DNA of 64,000 nt from Nitrospira sp. (GCA_036984305.1 BQWY01000001.1:2997501-3061500), one strand, 5' to 3'; counted from the stretch's first letter, positions 26,509 through 36,754 are shown. Notes: generated by a model from the letters alone, not told the origin. A program made the numbers and translations.

Positions 26509-28131
26509 ATGTGCACGATTTGCGGACATTTTGCTCACACGAAAATCGAATCTCAAGACGTGTACGACATGCTCGTCAAAATGGAGCACCGAGGGCCCGA
26601 TGTGCACGGCACTTACGTGGACGGTCGGATCGATCGGCGGGTGGACTTGGCGGACCTGAACCAGGTCCTGCCCCCGAGCCGTATTGCCCTCGGCCACTCT
26701 CGCCTTGCCCTCGTCGGACCGGACACCATTGCGCAACCGTTTCAGTCGTGCGACGGGCGTCTGGCGCTGATCCACAACGGCGAAATTTATAACTACCAGA
26801 AGCTTCGCTCCCTGCTCCACAACGATCACCACCTAGCCAGTCGCTCCGACAGTGAAATCATCGTTCACCTCCTCGAAGAGACATACGAGGGGGATCTCCT
26901 GGCTGCCGTTCGTCGCGTCATCGGGATCCTGGATGGCATGTACGCACTGGCGGTCACCGACGGCCACCAAGTCGTCGTGGCGCGGGACCCGGTGGGGAAG
27001 AAACCCGTGTATTACATACACAACGACGGCGTCACGTATTTTGCGTCGGAGAAAAAGGCGTTGTGGAACGGAAAGGAGGAGCCGACACGCCTGCTGCCGA
27101 GCACGCTCCTTCACCTGGGCCCACAGGGTCCGAGTGTCGCCGACGGATTTCCGCTCCAGTTGCCGCAGATCGACATCGTCGAGTTCGATGAAGCGGTCCG
27201 TTTGTACCGTGAATCCATCCAGCGCGCCGTCAGGAAACGTCTGACGGGGCTCGAAGAACCCAACCTGGGAGTCATCTTCTCGGGAGGAGTCGACAGCGTC
27301 TTGATCGCCAAGCTGCTGCAATCGGAGGGCAAACGGATTACGTGCTACTGCGTCGGGACGCAGGACTCCGGCGACATCCGCTCCGCCGCCGCGGTCGCCA
27401 AAGAATTGAACCTGCCGCTCAAGACCTGGATCCTTGACGAAGATAAGGTGTTGGCCCTCTTGCCGGAGATCATTCGCAGCGTGGAGGAAAGCGGCCTGCT
27501 GCAGGTTGAGGTGGCGATCCCCATGTATTTGGCCGCCAAGATGGCGAAAGACGACGAGATTCGCGTGATGTTTTCCGGTCAGGCGGCAGACGAGCTATTC
27601 GCCGGGTATGCCTGGTACAATCATGTCGTCAACCTTGGCCTCCTCCGACTCCACGAGAAATTATGGGAGGATATCAACCTGTTGTATAACGACACGCTGG
27701 AGCGGGAGGACAAACTGACGATGGCTCATTCGATCGAACTGCGCGTCCCGTATTTGGACGTGGATGTCATTCGAACCGCGATGCGAATCTCTCCGGCCCT
27801 CAAGATCCAACACCAGGACGACATGATGCGGAAAATGGTTCATCGACAAGCGGCCTTTGAACTGGGTGTGCCGCGGGACATCGCCTTTCGCGCCAAGGAC
27901 CCGGCCCAATCGGGTTCAGGCATTCACGGCCTGATCGAGCGATCGGTACTTAAAGGGAAAACGCCTGCAAACGAGCTGCTGGTGGAGCAGAACCGGCTCC
28001 GTGACAAAGGGAGCCTCTATCGCTATGGGGGTGGAGCGGATGAATACGGGGAGGATGTCGTCCGCAGCTACTTAGAAGGGCTGGCTCACTCCATACGCCG
28101 CGAATATGTTCCGGATTTCCTTCGTCAGTGA
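26509..28131 (+). CDS. Asparagine synthase-like glutamine amidotransferase
   Basis: 540 residues with the class II amidotransferase N-terminus MCTICG (nucleophile C2), HRGPD, the glutamine-contact GHSRLALVG and HNGEIYNY. The synthase domain has the PP-loop IFSGGVDSVL near 260 and ends with a conserved RVPYLDVDV segment. It is shorter and more divergent than canonical AsnB, and the SGQAADELFAGY motif replaces the usual SGEGADELFGGY. It may make asparagine or amidate another carboxylate or peptide. An AAAGGA lies upstream of the ATG, and the gene has its own promoter (26370-26398). Confidence 0.85.
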   Translation: MCTICGHFAHTKIESQDVYDMLVKMEHRGPDVHGTYVDGRIDRRVDLADLNQVLPPSRIALGHSRLALVGPDTIAQPFQSCDGRLALIHNGEIYNYQKLRSLLHNDHHLASRSDSEIIVHLLEETYEGDLLAAVRRVIGILDGMYALAVTDGHQVVVARDPVGKKPVYYIHNDGVTYFASEKKALWNGKEEPTRLLPSTLLHLGPQGPSVADGFPLQLPQIDIVEFDEAVRLYRESIQRAVRKRLTGLEEPNLGVIFSGGVDSVLIAKLLQSEGKRITCYCVGTQDSGDIRSAAAVAKELNLPLKTWILDEDKVLALLPEIIRSVEESGLLQVEVAIPMYLAAKMAKDDEIRVMFSGQAADELFAGYAWYNHVVNLGLLRLHEKLWEDINLLYNDTLEREDKLTMAHSIELRVPYLDVDVIRTAMRISPALKIQHQDDMMRKMVHRQAAFELGVPRDIAFRAKDPAQSGSGIHGLIERSVLKGKTPANELLVEQNRLRDKGSLYRYGGGADEYGEDVVRSYLEGLAHSIRREYVPDFLRQ

Positions 28132-28168
28132 TCTGGACCTGTCATTTCGGGAGAAGGTTGTTCTTTGG

Positions 28169-28224
28169 ACCCAAGGCGGCGTGCGGAGGCGCGAGCTGCC
28201 CGTATGGATTAGCTCGCCTTGGGT
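28169..28224. terminator. Inverted repeat between convergent genes
   Basis: ACCCAAGGCG (28169-28178) pairs perfectly with CGCCTTGGGT (28215-28224), and an inner GCGAGCT pairs with AGCTCGC. It lies between the ends of the asnB-like gene and a convergent lipoprotein gene. There is no T-run, so a bidirectional terminator is only a guess. Confidence 0.35.
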
Positions 28225-28267
28225 AGCCTCAACGTCCATCTGCGGACCTGACATAGTCCCGCTCCGT

Positions 28268-28690
28268 CTATCGCGAACGTTGTACCTCGGCCTTGTACTG
28301 AACCCCGTCGTTCATCACCCCGATGAACCGGAGCATTTGGCGTCCGTCCGAAGTCATCAATCCGCCGGTCACGCTTCCCCGATCACCACTCGCCCTCAAT
28401 TGCCCCTGCGCCAGTGTGAACTGGCCCTTTCCGCTGAACATGCCGATGCTTCGATAGCTGACGAATTCGTAGCGGCCGTCATCCGCAATCGAGACACGAA
28501 CCCAGTCGTCCTGGCGTGATCTCGGCTCGCGCACCATGAGACCGGCCCACCTGCCGGCAATGGGCTCAAATGATTCGACGGGCACTGCGGTCCAGCGTAC
28601 CTCCGGCGCCGCGCTTGGCGTCTGGCAGCCCGGAACCAGCCACGAAAGGGCGAGCAATGCGAGCGGGACAAACCTTCGTCTCATGAACAT
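28268..28690 (-). CDS. Small lipoprotein of unknown function
   Basis: 140 residues from ATG 28690 (AGGA 6-7 nt upstream), beginning MFMRRRFVPLALLALSWLVPGC with lipidated Cys near residue 22. The mature part is beta-rich (RWAGLMVREPR, WVRVSIADDGRYEFVSY, QLRASGDRGSVTGGLM) and resembles a small lipocalin-like or META-like sandwich, but I do not recognise a family. The longer upstream open frame overlaps the next gene and is not real. Confidence 0.65.
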   Translation of the reverse strand: MFMRRRFVPLALLALSWLVPGCQTPSAAPEVRWTAVPVESFEPIAGRWAGLMVREPRSRQDDWVRVSIADDGRYEFVSYRSIGMFSGKGQFTLAQGQLRASGDRGSVTGGLMTSDGRQMLRFIGVMNDGVQYKAEVQRSR

Positions 28691-28754
28691 ACGTAGTCCT
28701 GGCGTGGCTGTGGATGTCACGAATCGAACCCGGGTAGCTGGGGCCGTCCTACCG

Positions 28755-29609
28755 CTAGAAATACAGCGAGCCGAAACCGTAGAGCATGTTCCAGTTGTTG
28801 CTGACGTTGAAGCCGCTCCCCTGATCCGGTAGGTATTTGACATTGACATCCAACCGGTTAAAGGCGGCTCCGATGGAAAAGTGCTTAAACAACCGATATT
28901 CCAACCCCAGGTAGAGTTCATTCATGTCACCCTGGAAATTGCCTGTGTCGACATAGAACCAGTCGAACCGCGCATGGGCCTGTAAGCGGGGCGTAAAATT
29001 GTATTTGACCAGAAAACCGAGGCTGGGCAACGGAACGGTCAGTGTGCTTGATTCGGCCCTCGGCGTCTGCGGCAGTCCCGTACAACTGGGAGAGCCGGTG
29101 CAGGTCAGGTTTCCGGAAAGGTTCAGACCGATATCGGCAAAATAGAGACCCACGCTGCCCGCGAGCTCGACCTTTTCATCGTGATGAAACGAATAGTTGT
29201 AGTAAAAGCGATAAAGACCGATATCCAGCGTGCTTAAGACTTGCCCCCCGGCGGCGAACGTCGTATCGCCGACATTGATATCCGCATCGAGCCGTGCATC
29301 CCCTTTGCGCCGTACATTGTAATAGCTGAACCCTACGCTGTGTCTCGGATTAAAGCGATAGTACGAATCGATTCTCCAGGAAAAATCGTCCCGCTGCCCC
29401 TTCAGCACCTGGGAAAAGTCCACCAAGGCGCCCAGACCGGATGAACCGTTGATGCCGAAGGTCGTGTCGGCATTGAAGACGTAGGCGGCTCCTCCGCGGA
29501 TCATGAAGCGATCGGGCAGTTCCTCTTGCGATCCTGTATCCTCGGCATTCGCGGTGCCCGCGCCCACGAGCAAGACGCTCGTCAATACGAATAGCGCCAC
29601 AGGCCACAT
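28755..29609 (-). CDS. Outer-membrane beta-barrel protein
   Basis: 284 residues from ATG 29609, which has an AGGGG 6 nt upstream and a clean signal peptide (MWPVALFVLTSVLLVGAGTANA). The mature part alternates hydrophobic and polar residues in many strands (SWRIDSYYRF, VGFSYYNVRR, DIGLYRFYYNYSF, ARFDWFYVD, LYLGLEYRLFKHFSIGAAF) and ends in an aromatic residue (SLYF), as barrels recognised by BamA do. A short disulfide-capable loop (CTGSPSC) lies in one extracellular turn. Likely a small channel or structural barrel of about 10-12 strands. Confidence 0.75.
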   Translation of the reverse strand: MWPVALFVLTSVLLVGAGTANAEDTGSQEELPDRFMIRGGAAYVFNADTTFGINGSSGLGALVDFSQVLKGQRDDFSWRIDSYYRFNPRHSVGFSYYNVRRKGDARLDADINVGDTTFAAGGQVLSTLDIGLYRFYYNYSFHHDEKVELAGSVGLYFADIGLNLSGNLTCTGSPSCTGLPQTPRAESSTLTVPLPSLGFLVKYNFTPRLQAHARFDWFYVDTGNFQGDMNELYLGLEYRLFKHFSIGAAFNRLDVNVKYLPDQGSGFNVSNNWNMLYGFGSLYF

Positions 29610-29862
29610 AGAGCCCCTCCCCAGAATTGAGACCGTGCCGCGACGTTTTGAACACCGACCATCACACCCAACCCCGGCACCGATAGGATTCTCGCTCCGA
29701 AACCATGGAGGGAGCAGGAAACTGGATCGACGCGTGTGCCAACCAGCCACTTGAGTGAAATGACGGAGCGTATTCCCACTGGATGGCCCATTGCCTTCGC
29801 CGACGCAGGCCAACTCCCCTTCACGAATTCCGGCGTGGTTATACAACAATCGAGGAAGAGGC

Positions 29863-31767
29863 TCAACTAGCTGGTCCGGAGGACGGGTGCTTCGCGGGCG
29901 GCGCAAACCATTGATCCTTTGGGACAATCTTCGGACTCTGAGGATCTCCTTCGTACGCTGGTGTCATGATTTGGACACCGTGCTCGTTAAACAGATCCAA
30001 AATGTTCTGGTGCAGCAGGCTATACACTTTCACACTCTCCTGCGGTTGATCGGTATAGGCGTTCAGCTCGTAGGTCACGGCAAAGTCGTCCAGTGATCGT
30101 TGCAACACGAACGGGGCAGGCTCGCGCAAGAGACCGGGCGTCCGTGTCGCCGCCTCGAGCAACATCGCCTCGACCTGCCGCCAGGGTGTTTCATAGCCGA
30201 TTCCGACGGTGGTGTGAAGAATCAGCCCTCGATCGCGAGCCAGCGTGCTGAAGTTCGTGATGCTGCTGTTGAGAATCGTGGAATTCGGGATCGTGATTTC
30301 CTCGTTCTTCAGGGAACGCAGATGGGTCACCTGCAAACGCACCTCAGTGACGTCCCCCACAAAGTCGTCGATTTTGATGCGGTCACCGACCCGGAAGGCG
30401 CGACGGTAGATCATCATATATCCGGCAATAATATTCGCCACGGCCGAAGACGAGCCGAGTGAGACGATCACCCCCAAAAGAATCGACACTCCCTTGAAGG
30501 CCTCGGATTGAGAGCCTGGCACATGCGGGTAGGCCAGAACGATGCCGAAGGCCACGATGCCGAGGCGAAAGATTCGATACGTCGGCATCGCCCAATCAGG
30601 ATCGAAGCCATGGATTCGGAACGTCCTCGTGGCCAATCCCGAGAAGTAGAGTTTCATGACCTTGAGGACGTAGCGTAGGACAACGATCAGAATGAGAACG
30701 AAGATGAGACCGGGCGCCGCATGAATGATGCCCATTCCCATAGCGCGAAGTGGGTCGAGCAACAAGGCGAGCATCCGGTCGGCAAGGTGCCTGGTCCAGG
30801 GGTACAAGCCCAACACAAATTCAAGATAGACGAAGACCAATATCAACATGCCCAGCCGACGGAGCAGGCGTTGTGATGCCTGCACGCCCTCCCAGAGCCT
30901 GGCTGCCTCCATGATCTGGAAGCTCGCGATTCTCACGTCCTTAACCTTGGTCCGATAACGTGACTCGACCCAGCGGTCAAAGCGCCGAAACAGGAGGACC
31001 AGAACCCAGACGATCAAGACCAGGGCCGTCGTCGCTCCAAGCGCGTAGAGGGTTGCCAGAGCGAGCACGCGTGGGCTGTGATCATGTCGGTACGCCGCAA
31101 TCGCGTCTTTGATTCGCTTCAGATACGACTCGGCCAGGAGGTGCCGCGGGATACCCTCCAATTCGGCGTCGGGGTCGAATACGGTCACGACCAGGGTCTG
31201 GGCCAATCTGATGACCGAACGATCCGGCATCTCTTCGATGTGCAAGGCATCGAGCGGGAGAGTCTTGTCGGACGCGACGGATTCGAGACGCTGCGTGGCG
31301 AGTTTCGCCCGCTCTTCGGCCGGAAACGCGGTCACCCCGCGGACCTTGAACAAGACACGGCCGTCGAGGGTCACACCGGCGGATTGCGGGGGCGCGAGGT
31401 CGGCATGGGTCGCTCGCTCTTCCTGCGCCGCAGCGGCATCCGTTGCGGCGGCCAATCCGGCAGAAAACAATACCCACGCCACAATGAAGAGGAGGAGACC
31501 GGAACGACTGGGAGTGACAACGACCCGCAGGTCATGGGGCGAAGAGTACTGCGGGGAGGAACCGCTCGATTCGGTTGCGGTCGCAGGCCACGCAGTAGAT
31601 CTCACAGTCCCCCCCGAGGTTCTGACGCGGAGCGGGATTGTAGGAAGAGAACGTCCCTGGGTCAAGCTGCCCGGGATCCGCACGACATCGCCAGGACCAC
31701 GCGGCGTACTGGTGCCAAGACGTATCAGTGCAGAGCCAGCCGACCCTCCTCGTGGCATTGTGCTCAT
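29863..31767 (-). CDS. MscS-family mechanosensitive channel
   Basis: The open frame encodes 634 residues. The conserved channel lies near 430-610: GVSILLGVIVSLGSSSAVANIIAG is the pore-lining helix, followed by the beta domain DRIKIDDFVGDVTEV and the cytoplasmic ITIPNSTILNSSITNFS. Before it are four further membrane segments and a periplasmic region of about 120 residues. The hydrophobic LLLFIVAWVLFSAGLAAA at about 91-108 looks like a signal peptide, so the true start is probably downstream of ATG 31767 at a non-ATG codon. No ribosome site helps decide. It would protect cells from hypo-osmotic shock. Confidence 0.82.
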   Translation of the reverse strand: MSTMPRGGSAGSALIRLGTSTPRGPGDVVRIPGSLTQGRSLPTIPLRVRTSGGTVRSTAWPATATESSGSSPQYSSPHDLRVVVTPSRSGLLLFIVAWVLFSAGLAAATDAAAAQEERATHADLAPPQSAGVTLDGRVLFKVRGVTAFPAEERAKLATQRLESVASDKTLPLDALHIEEMPDRSVIRLAQTLVVTVFDPDAELEGIPRHLLAESYLKRIKDAIAAYRHDHSPRVLALATLYALGATTALVLIVWVLVLLFRRFDRWVESRYRTKVKDVRIASFQIMEAARLWEGVQASQRLLRRLGMLILVFVYLEFVLGLYPWTRHLADRMLALLLDPLRAMGMGIIHAAPGLIFVLILIVVLRYVLKVMKLYFSGLATRTFRIHGFDPDWAMPTYRIFRLGIVAFGIVLAYPHVPGSQSEAFKGVSILLGVIVSLGSSSAVANIIAGYMMIYRRAFRVGDRIKIDDFVGDVTEVRLQVTHLRSLKNEEITIPNSTILNSSITNFSTLARDRGLILHTTVGIGYETPWRQVEAMLLEAATRTPGLLREPAPFVLQRSLDDFAVTYELNAYTDQPQESVKVYSLLHQNILDLFNEHGVQIMTPAYEGDPQSPKIVPKDQWFAPPAKHPSSGPAS

Positions 31768-31900
31768 GAAGGCGTCTGGTACCCGTCAGGACATGCGCGC
31801 GACCGCCGAGACGAACGAGCCGATTCAGACGCACGTGCGGCCGCAGCACCTGCGACCATCTTGTACCGTGTAACGCTCACACTTTACACTACCTACGACG

Positions 31901-34900
31901 ATGTCACGTAGGACGTTCGGCCGCCGCCATCCGTTGATTCGCACGCTGCTGGTGCTTCTGCTCGTATTGGTGGTCGTCTTCATCGGACTGGCATCTTATC
32001 TTCAGACTCGGCATGCATTTCAATATGTCGTGCTCCCCCTCGTGACCAGGCTCTTGCCCGGCGAGCTACGCGTGGGGGATGGCTCACTGAGCTTCCCTGC
32101 CACGCTCGAGGCCGCGGACGTGTCCTACACGAGAGCCGAGGGAGGGCTGTCGCTCCAAATTGATCGACTCCTGGTTCGTGTGTCCGTGTCGACTTCGATT
32201 CGTCAGCGCATCCTCCTCGTCGAACAAGCTGAGATTGATGGCGGACGGCTCGCTGCCTCTTCCGAGCCGTCCATGACCTCGCCAGGCGAGTCACGGACGA
32301 GCATCGCCTCTCCCGCGCGCCTTCCTCCCATCGGATTCCGACACATCTCACTCAAGAACCTCGCTCTGATGCTCAAGGACGGCGCCAACGCCTTTCACCT
32401 CCAGAACCTGGACGGAACGATTCGTGATCTTGAGATCGGGAGAACCGGCACCATCGATCTCCATAGCGACTTCACGTTCGAAGAGGCAGCCGGTCAAGGT
32501 CGCTGGGCCACCGGGGTCGCCATCTCAGGAGCGATCGAGCAAAGCCCGGATGGATCCCGGCTTACATGGAATGGACGAGGCGAAGTGCTCCTTCGGGAGT
32601 GGCCCGGTGAAACTCCGCCGTCCGACTCCCCGCCCTTCATATTGGAAGAAACCATGACCGGTCACTTCGATGGTGCCGCCTCCGCCCTCGATGCCGACGC
32701 CGCATTATTATTTCGCCAAGGCGACGCCTCCCTCGGCCGGGCATTTCTTCAATTGTCACGAACGTCCTCGACGGGCCACCCCGTCACGGACGTCGGCATC
32801 ACCGTGTCGGAGCTGAGCGACAAGATGCTTGACCTCTGGCTAAAGAGGGCCGGATCGTTTCGAATCACGTCCACACACCTCAGCGGGTACGTCCACATCC
32901 GAGGAGCGGATGAACGGTACGACGTTCGGTCAACCTTCAGCGGGCAGAACCTGCAGGCTGCGGTCGGCTCAGAAGTCACTCCGCCCGTGGACATCGATAT
33001 GGCACAGGCGGGAGCCTTCGACCTCGGCAGTCGCGCGGGCGTTCTGGACATCTTTCAAGTGCGCATCGCAAACCGACGCCACGTGTGGTTGGCGGGGGAA
33101 CTCTCGGACTCGCTGAGGATCGACCTCGGCTCGGAAGGCCATCAACCAGTCTTACGCTCCAGCACAAATGGGGAATGGCGAGTCGTGGTCAACGACATCG
33201 ACGTGGAAGAGATGCGCCCGTGGGCCAATGCGCTCGGCTGGAGCGCACTCGAAGGATTCCGCGCAGGCCGGCTCGGGGGCGCGGCCACGGTGTCGGGGTA
33301 CGGGCAGACTGGCGTGCTCGATCTCCATATGCATCTCGCGATGTCCGACGTACGCTTGGCCAGTGCCGACGAACAGACAGCCGCCGCCCTCATGACGTTC
33401 GCGCATGACATCCAAGCAACCATGACCAAGTTCAGGCATCTCCAACTGACGTCTTGGACGACGACGGCAACTATCAATGACCGCTCGGTCGGAACCGCGC
33501 ATGTATCCGGCGCGCTCGATCTGGGCAACCTGGCCGATAACCCGAGACTCGAGGGATCATTGAAGCTCGCGAACTTACCGGGCGAAGCTCTCAATCCGTT
33601 GCTGTCGCTGTGGACCCCCGTGCGCGTCGAACGTACCCGATTCAGCGGTGACGCCGACGTCACACTATCAGGGACTCGGATGGACTGGACGATCGACGTG
33701 CGCGGCCATCAATTCAGTTTGCGCCTTCCCAGGAACATGCGGCCGACATCCCCCCTCGAGCTCGTGCTGACCACGTCGGGGGGCTACGACCTTTCGACTC
33801 GAGTTCTCAAGCTGAATCGCCTCTCGCTGCGAGAAGTGCTGCAGAAACGTCTTGTCATTGCGGCCTCATTGGACAATCCGGTTCAATTCACATTTCAGGA
33901 TCAGGGCAACGCGTCCCAGAGGACCGCGTCCGGCGATGCCCCCGGTGCGACTATTGCTATCGATGTGCACCAACTCGAAATGGACGAACTCCGGCCTCGG
34001 CTCGCAGCGTGGGGCATCTCGACGTTGGATTCGGTCAAGGCCGGAGCCCTGGACGGACACTGGACCGCTCATTGGCGTGAAGAAAGCCGCGCCCTCTCCG
34101 TATCAGGCCACCTCGATGTCACGCGGTTGCGGCTCGAGGCGGCAGGCATTCGCATCGACCGTCCGCTCGAGATTCGGAGCCGTATGGACGGCACGTTGAC
34201 CGGATTTTCGGTGCTCGAGTTGAAGAACGTTGAGCTCGAGGCGCTCGATGGTGCTCATGTGCTTGCCTCGGTGAAGCTCGCCGGCACATCCCATGGGCGT
34301 ACGGATACCACCGACCTCGCAGGCACGTTCATCTCCAACTCCTTGCCCCGGTTGGCCGACCGTCTTGGCTTGCTCGATGCGCGGCAGCGCAAGTTGATCA
34401 ATCGTGGTCGCCTGCGTGTCGAGGCACAGTTGGGACACCCTGGAGACGGTCAACCCCTCTCCGTCCACGCCACCGTGCACGCACGGGACATCCGCTTCCA
34501 GCCCGTACCTGGCCAGTTCCTCACGTACTCAATCCTTGGGGAAGGCGGCGGCGTGGTCAGCGGGGATGGAAACAGGATCGAGTTCAACGACATCTCCCTA
34601 GGAATTCAGTCCCAAGGCAAAGCCGTCGGAACGTTACGCGCGTCGGGTGTGTGGCCACTTAGGGCCGCCGCATCGGACGGGCGGCTCGAAGTTCAGGCGA
34701 CAGGGTTGGACATGGCCCCGTTCGTGGATCTTTTTGACTACCTTCCGGGTCGCAACGCCGGCCCCTTACCAACGGATGCACAGGTGACCCTTCGGCATGG
34801 CGGCGACGGCAGGATGCTGACCCTTCGAGGGCAGGAAACCATTGGACCGATTCATCTCTTGGACGACACGCAACATGAGATACCGCAGGGGGTCACCCTC

Positions 34901-35992
34901 CATCTCCATCACGACCTGGTTCGGGATAAGGACGACCTTCACATCGTCGATCTCACCCTGACGGCCGATCGGCCAGGTTCGCGATCCGATCGAGTCGCGC
35001 TGAACGGTCACGCGGACCTTGCCGGGCATCCATCCACGACCATAAAGGGGGACGTTGCGGCACTGGATGCTGCGTGGTATGCGTCCTTGTTATCGAGACC
35101 GGAATCCCACCGGTCAACCGAAAAGCAGCGTCAATCGGCACATGAACCCAGGGACGGCCAGCGTGCATCAGACGATTCCGCCGTCCTGATGAGCCTCAAT
35201 ACCGACATCTCGATTGGTACGATCTCCTACGGTGTATTGACGGTTGGGCCAGGCCGTCTTACCAGTCATGGGGATGGACAACGACAGGAGGTGCGGCTGG
35301 CGCCGACCAACGTCGCAGACGGACAGGTCGAAGCGACGGTGACGATCGAAGGCCGCCAACCACCTCAGGACATTCGGTGGTCAGGGAAGGGACAGGGATT
35401 GCGGGTCGAAACGCTGCTGGCCGCCATCGAGCCTCGTCAAGAGCTGTCCCTCACAGGATCGGGGTCGTTTGTCACCTCCGGGTCTGGAACCTTGCACGAT
35501 GAGCCTGCTCGCAAGCATTTCAACGGGACTGCCGATGTCACGGTTGCCGATGGGCGCTTCCTTCGGGCGAGGGGACTTCATTTCCTCGCCAACTACACGA
35601 AGATCGACGAACTCGAGACCCTCGGCTTCGATACCTCCGAGAGCAAACTGCGCCTTGAGGACGGGGTGATCCACATCGACCGTTTCTCGTTGGTTGGCCC
35701 GACCGCATCATTCGAGGGAAAAGGCGCCATCGCACAAGACAACACAGTTGACGCACGGATCTTGGTCAGGATCGGGCCTTTGCTCGGGAAGAAGATCAAG
35801 GTGCCCTGCATGTCGGCGCTCCTTGCGATGCCGGACGGGTTTACCACGTTGCCGTTTGCCTTGCGCATCACGGGGCCCCTAAGCGATCGACAGCATAGCA
35901 TTGACACGGCGGCCTTGGATTATATGAAAGAGTCCTTCGGCGGCGTGGTCGACACGATGAAGCATCTGCTCCAAGGCTGCCGGGACAAATGA
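31901..35992 (+). CDS. AsmA-family large envelope protein
   Basis: 1363 residues. A single N-terminal membrane anchor (LLVLLLVLVVVFIGLASYL) is followed by a very long beta-rich periplasmic part with repeated amphipathic strands (for example LSLQIDRLLVRV, DVGITVSELSDKML, SVSGHLDVTRLRLEAAG). The AsmA-like C-terminal domain is recognisable from about 1175 on: VTVADGRFLRARGLHFLA, TSESKLRLEDGVIHID and FEGKGAIAQDNTVDARILVRI. Proteins of this group (YhdP, TamB, AsmA) bridge the two membranes and carry phospholipids to the outer membrane. It is the only plus-strand gene of its neighbourhood and diverges from the MscS gene. Confidence 0.82.
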   Translation: MSRRTFGRRHPLIRTLLVLLLVLVVVFIGLASYLQTRHAFQYVVLPLVTRLLPGELRVGDGSLSFPATLEAADVSYTRAEGGLSLQIDRLLVRVSVSTSIRQRILLVEQAEIDGGRLAASSEPSMTSPGESRTSIASPARLPPIGFRHISLKNLALMLKDGANAFHLQNLDGTIRDLEIGRTGTIDLHSDFTFEEAAGQGRWATGVAISGAIEQSPDGSRLTWNGRGEVLLREWPGETPPSDSPPFILEETMTGHFDGAASALDADAALLFRQGDASLGRAFLQLSRTSSTGHPVTDVGITVSELSDKMLDLWLKRAGSFRITSTHLSGYVHIRGADERYDVRSTFSGQNLQAAVGSEVTPPVDIDMAQAGAFDLGSRAGVLDIFQVRIANRRHVWLAGELSDSLRIDLGSEGHQPVLRSSTNGEWRVVVNDIDVEEMRPWANALGWSALEGFRAGRLGGAATVSGYGQTGVLDLHMHLAMSDVRLASADEQTAAALMTFAHDIQATMTKFRHLQLTSWTTTATINDRSVGTAHVSGALDLGNLADNPRLEGSLKLANLPGEALNPLLSLWTPVRVERTRFSGDADVTLSGTRMDWTIDVRGHQFSLRLPRNMRPTSPLELVLTTSGGYDLSTRVLKLNRLSLREVLQKRLVIAASLDNPVQFTFQDQGNASQRTASGDAPGATIAIDVHQLEMDELRPRLAAWGISTLDSVKAGALDGHWTAHWREESRALSVSGHLDVTRLRLEAAGIRIDRPLEIRSRMDGTLTGFSVLELKNVELEALDGAHVLASVKLAGTSHGRTDTTDLAGTFISNSLPRLADRLGLLDARQRKLINRGRLRVEAQLGHPGDGQPLSVHATVHARDIRFQPVPGQFLTYSILGEGGGVVSGDGNRIEFNDISLGIQSQGKAVGTLRASGVWPLRAAASDGRLEVQATGLDMAPFVDLFDYLPGRNAGPLPTDAQVTLRHGGDGRMLTLRGQETIGPIHLLDDTQHEIPQGVTLHLHHDLVRDKDDLHIVDLTLTADRPGSRSDRVALNGHADLAGHPSTTIKGDVAALDAAWYASLLSRPESHRSTEKQRQSAHEPRDGQRASDDSAVLMSLNTDISIGTISYGVLTVGPGRLTSHGDGQRQEVRLAPTNVADGQVEATVTIEGRQPPQDIRWSGKGQGLRVETLLAAIEPRQELSLTGSGSFVTSGSGTLHDEPARKHFNGTADVTVADGRFLRARGLHFLANYTKIDELETLGFDTSESKLRLEDGVIHIDRFSLVGPTASFEGKGAIAQDNTVDARILVRIGPLLGKKIKVPCMSALLAMPDGFTTLPFALRITGPLSDRQHSIDTAALDYMKESFGGVVDTMKHLLQGCRDK

Positions 35993-36044
35993 ACCGAATC
36001 CCGTGAGCACGATGACCGTTGGGCCTATCCATCGACCACATCGA

Positions 36045-36677
36045 CTAGTGAGCAGGTAGGCTGTCATCAGCCGGTGGCGAAACCGGCGACCCAGCCTTGG
36101 AAGGGTCCGGACGCGACGCGTTGGCCGAGACTTCAAATTCATTGAGCCACACAAACAGCGTCCACCATAAATACAACGAGCGGTCGCGTGTCCTTACATC
36201 AGAGATGATGGAACCACCCTGCCGTTGGCTTTCCTGTGCCACTTTATCCACGAGGAGGTCGACACGCACATTGTCGGTCAACAAGACAGGCAGGCGTGGC
36301 ACACCCGGCTTGTCCAAATTTCCCGTGACGAGCGGAATATACTTGAGGAGGTACCATCCCCAATTAGCAGCATAAATATGCGCGATCGGTTCCGTGCCTT
36401 CTGCAAACTGCTGGCCGTGCAGCTTCTCCGCCGGGACCACTTGGAGCGTTGCGCAGCCGGTGATTGTGGAGAGAAGCAACAGTGCGCCCGCTCCAAGCCG
36501 CAGGAAGTCTTTGAACAGCGGCAGCCTCCCTCGCTTCAGAGCAACGGGCCTACACGCGACTGGATTCGCTCCTGCCGGCATGCTTCGCAGCGCCTTGCTT
36601 GCGAGACGATGCGCGCGGCTGCTCGCCACGCACTGATGCCACGAGTGAAACCGCGCAACGATTACAGATCCTTTCAT
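36045..36677 (-). CDS. Putative lipoprotein/membrane-anchored protein
   Basis: 210 residues. The ATG at 36677 has an excellent ribosome site (GAGGGG, 5 nt spacing). The lipobox-like LLLLSTITGC then lies unusually deep, near residue 74, after a 55-residue basic stretch. A shorter start (ATG 36581) would give a more usual signal. The mature part (ATLQVVPAEKLHGQQFAEG, HIYAANWGWYLLKYIPLVTGNLD) is conserved-looking but unknown to me. The next upstream gene on the same strand is a barrel protein. Confidence 0.55.
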   Translation of the reverse strand: MKGSVIVARFHSWHQCVASSRAHRLASKALRSMPAGANPVACRPVALKRGRLPLFKDFLRLGAGALLLLSTITGCATLQVVPAEKLHGQQFAEGTEPIAHIYAANWGWYLLKYIPLVTGNLDKPGVPRLPVLLTDNVRVDLLVDKVAQESQRQGGSIISDVRTRDRSLYLWWTLFVWLNEFEVSANASRPDPSKAGSPVSPPADDSLPAH

Positions 36678-36754
36678 ATTGACCCCTCTTCATGTGGCAT
36701 GGGCTGCCAAACGCCACGTCGAGCCAGCGTCGTTTCCTGGAGGCAATCTGGCGA

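Noticed and set aside
28700-28770. Possible tRNA on the minus strand (GGTTCGATTC-like T-loop)
   Set aside because: The flanking 5-bp stem does not pair and no acceptor stem or anticodon arm can be drawn.
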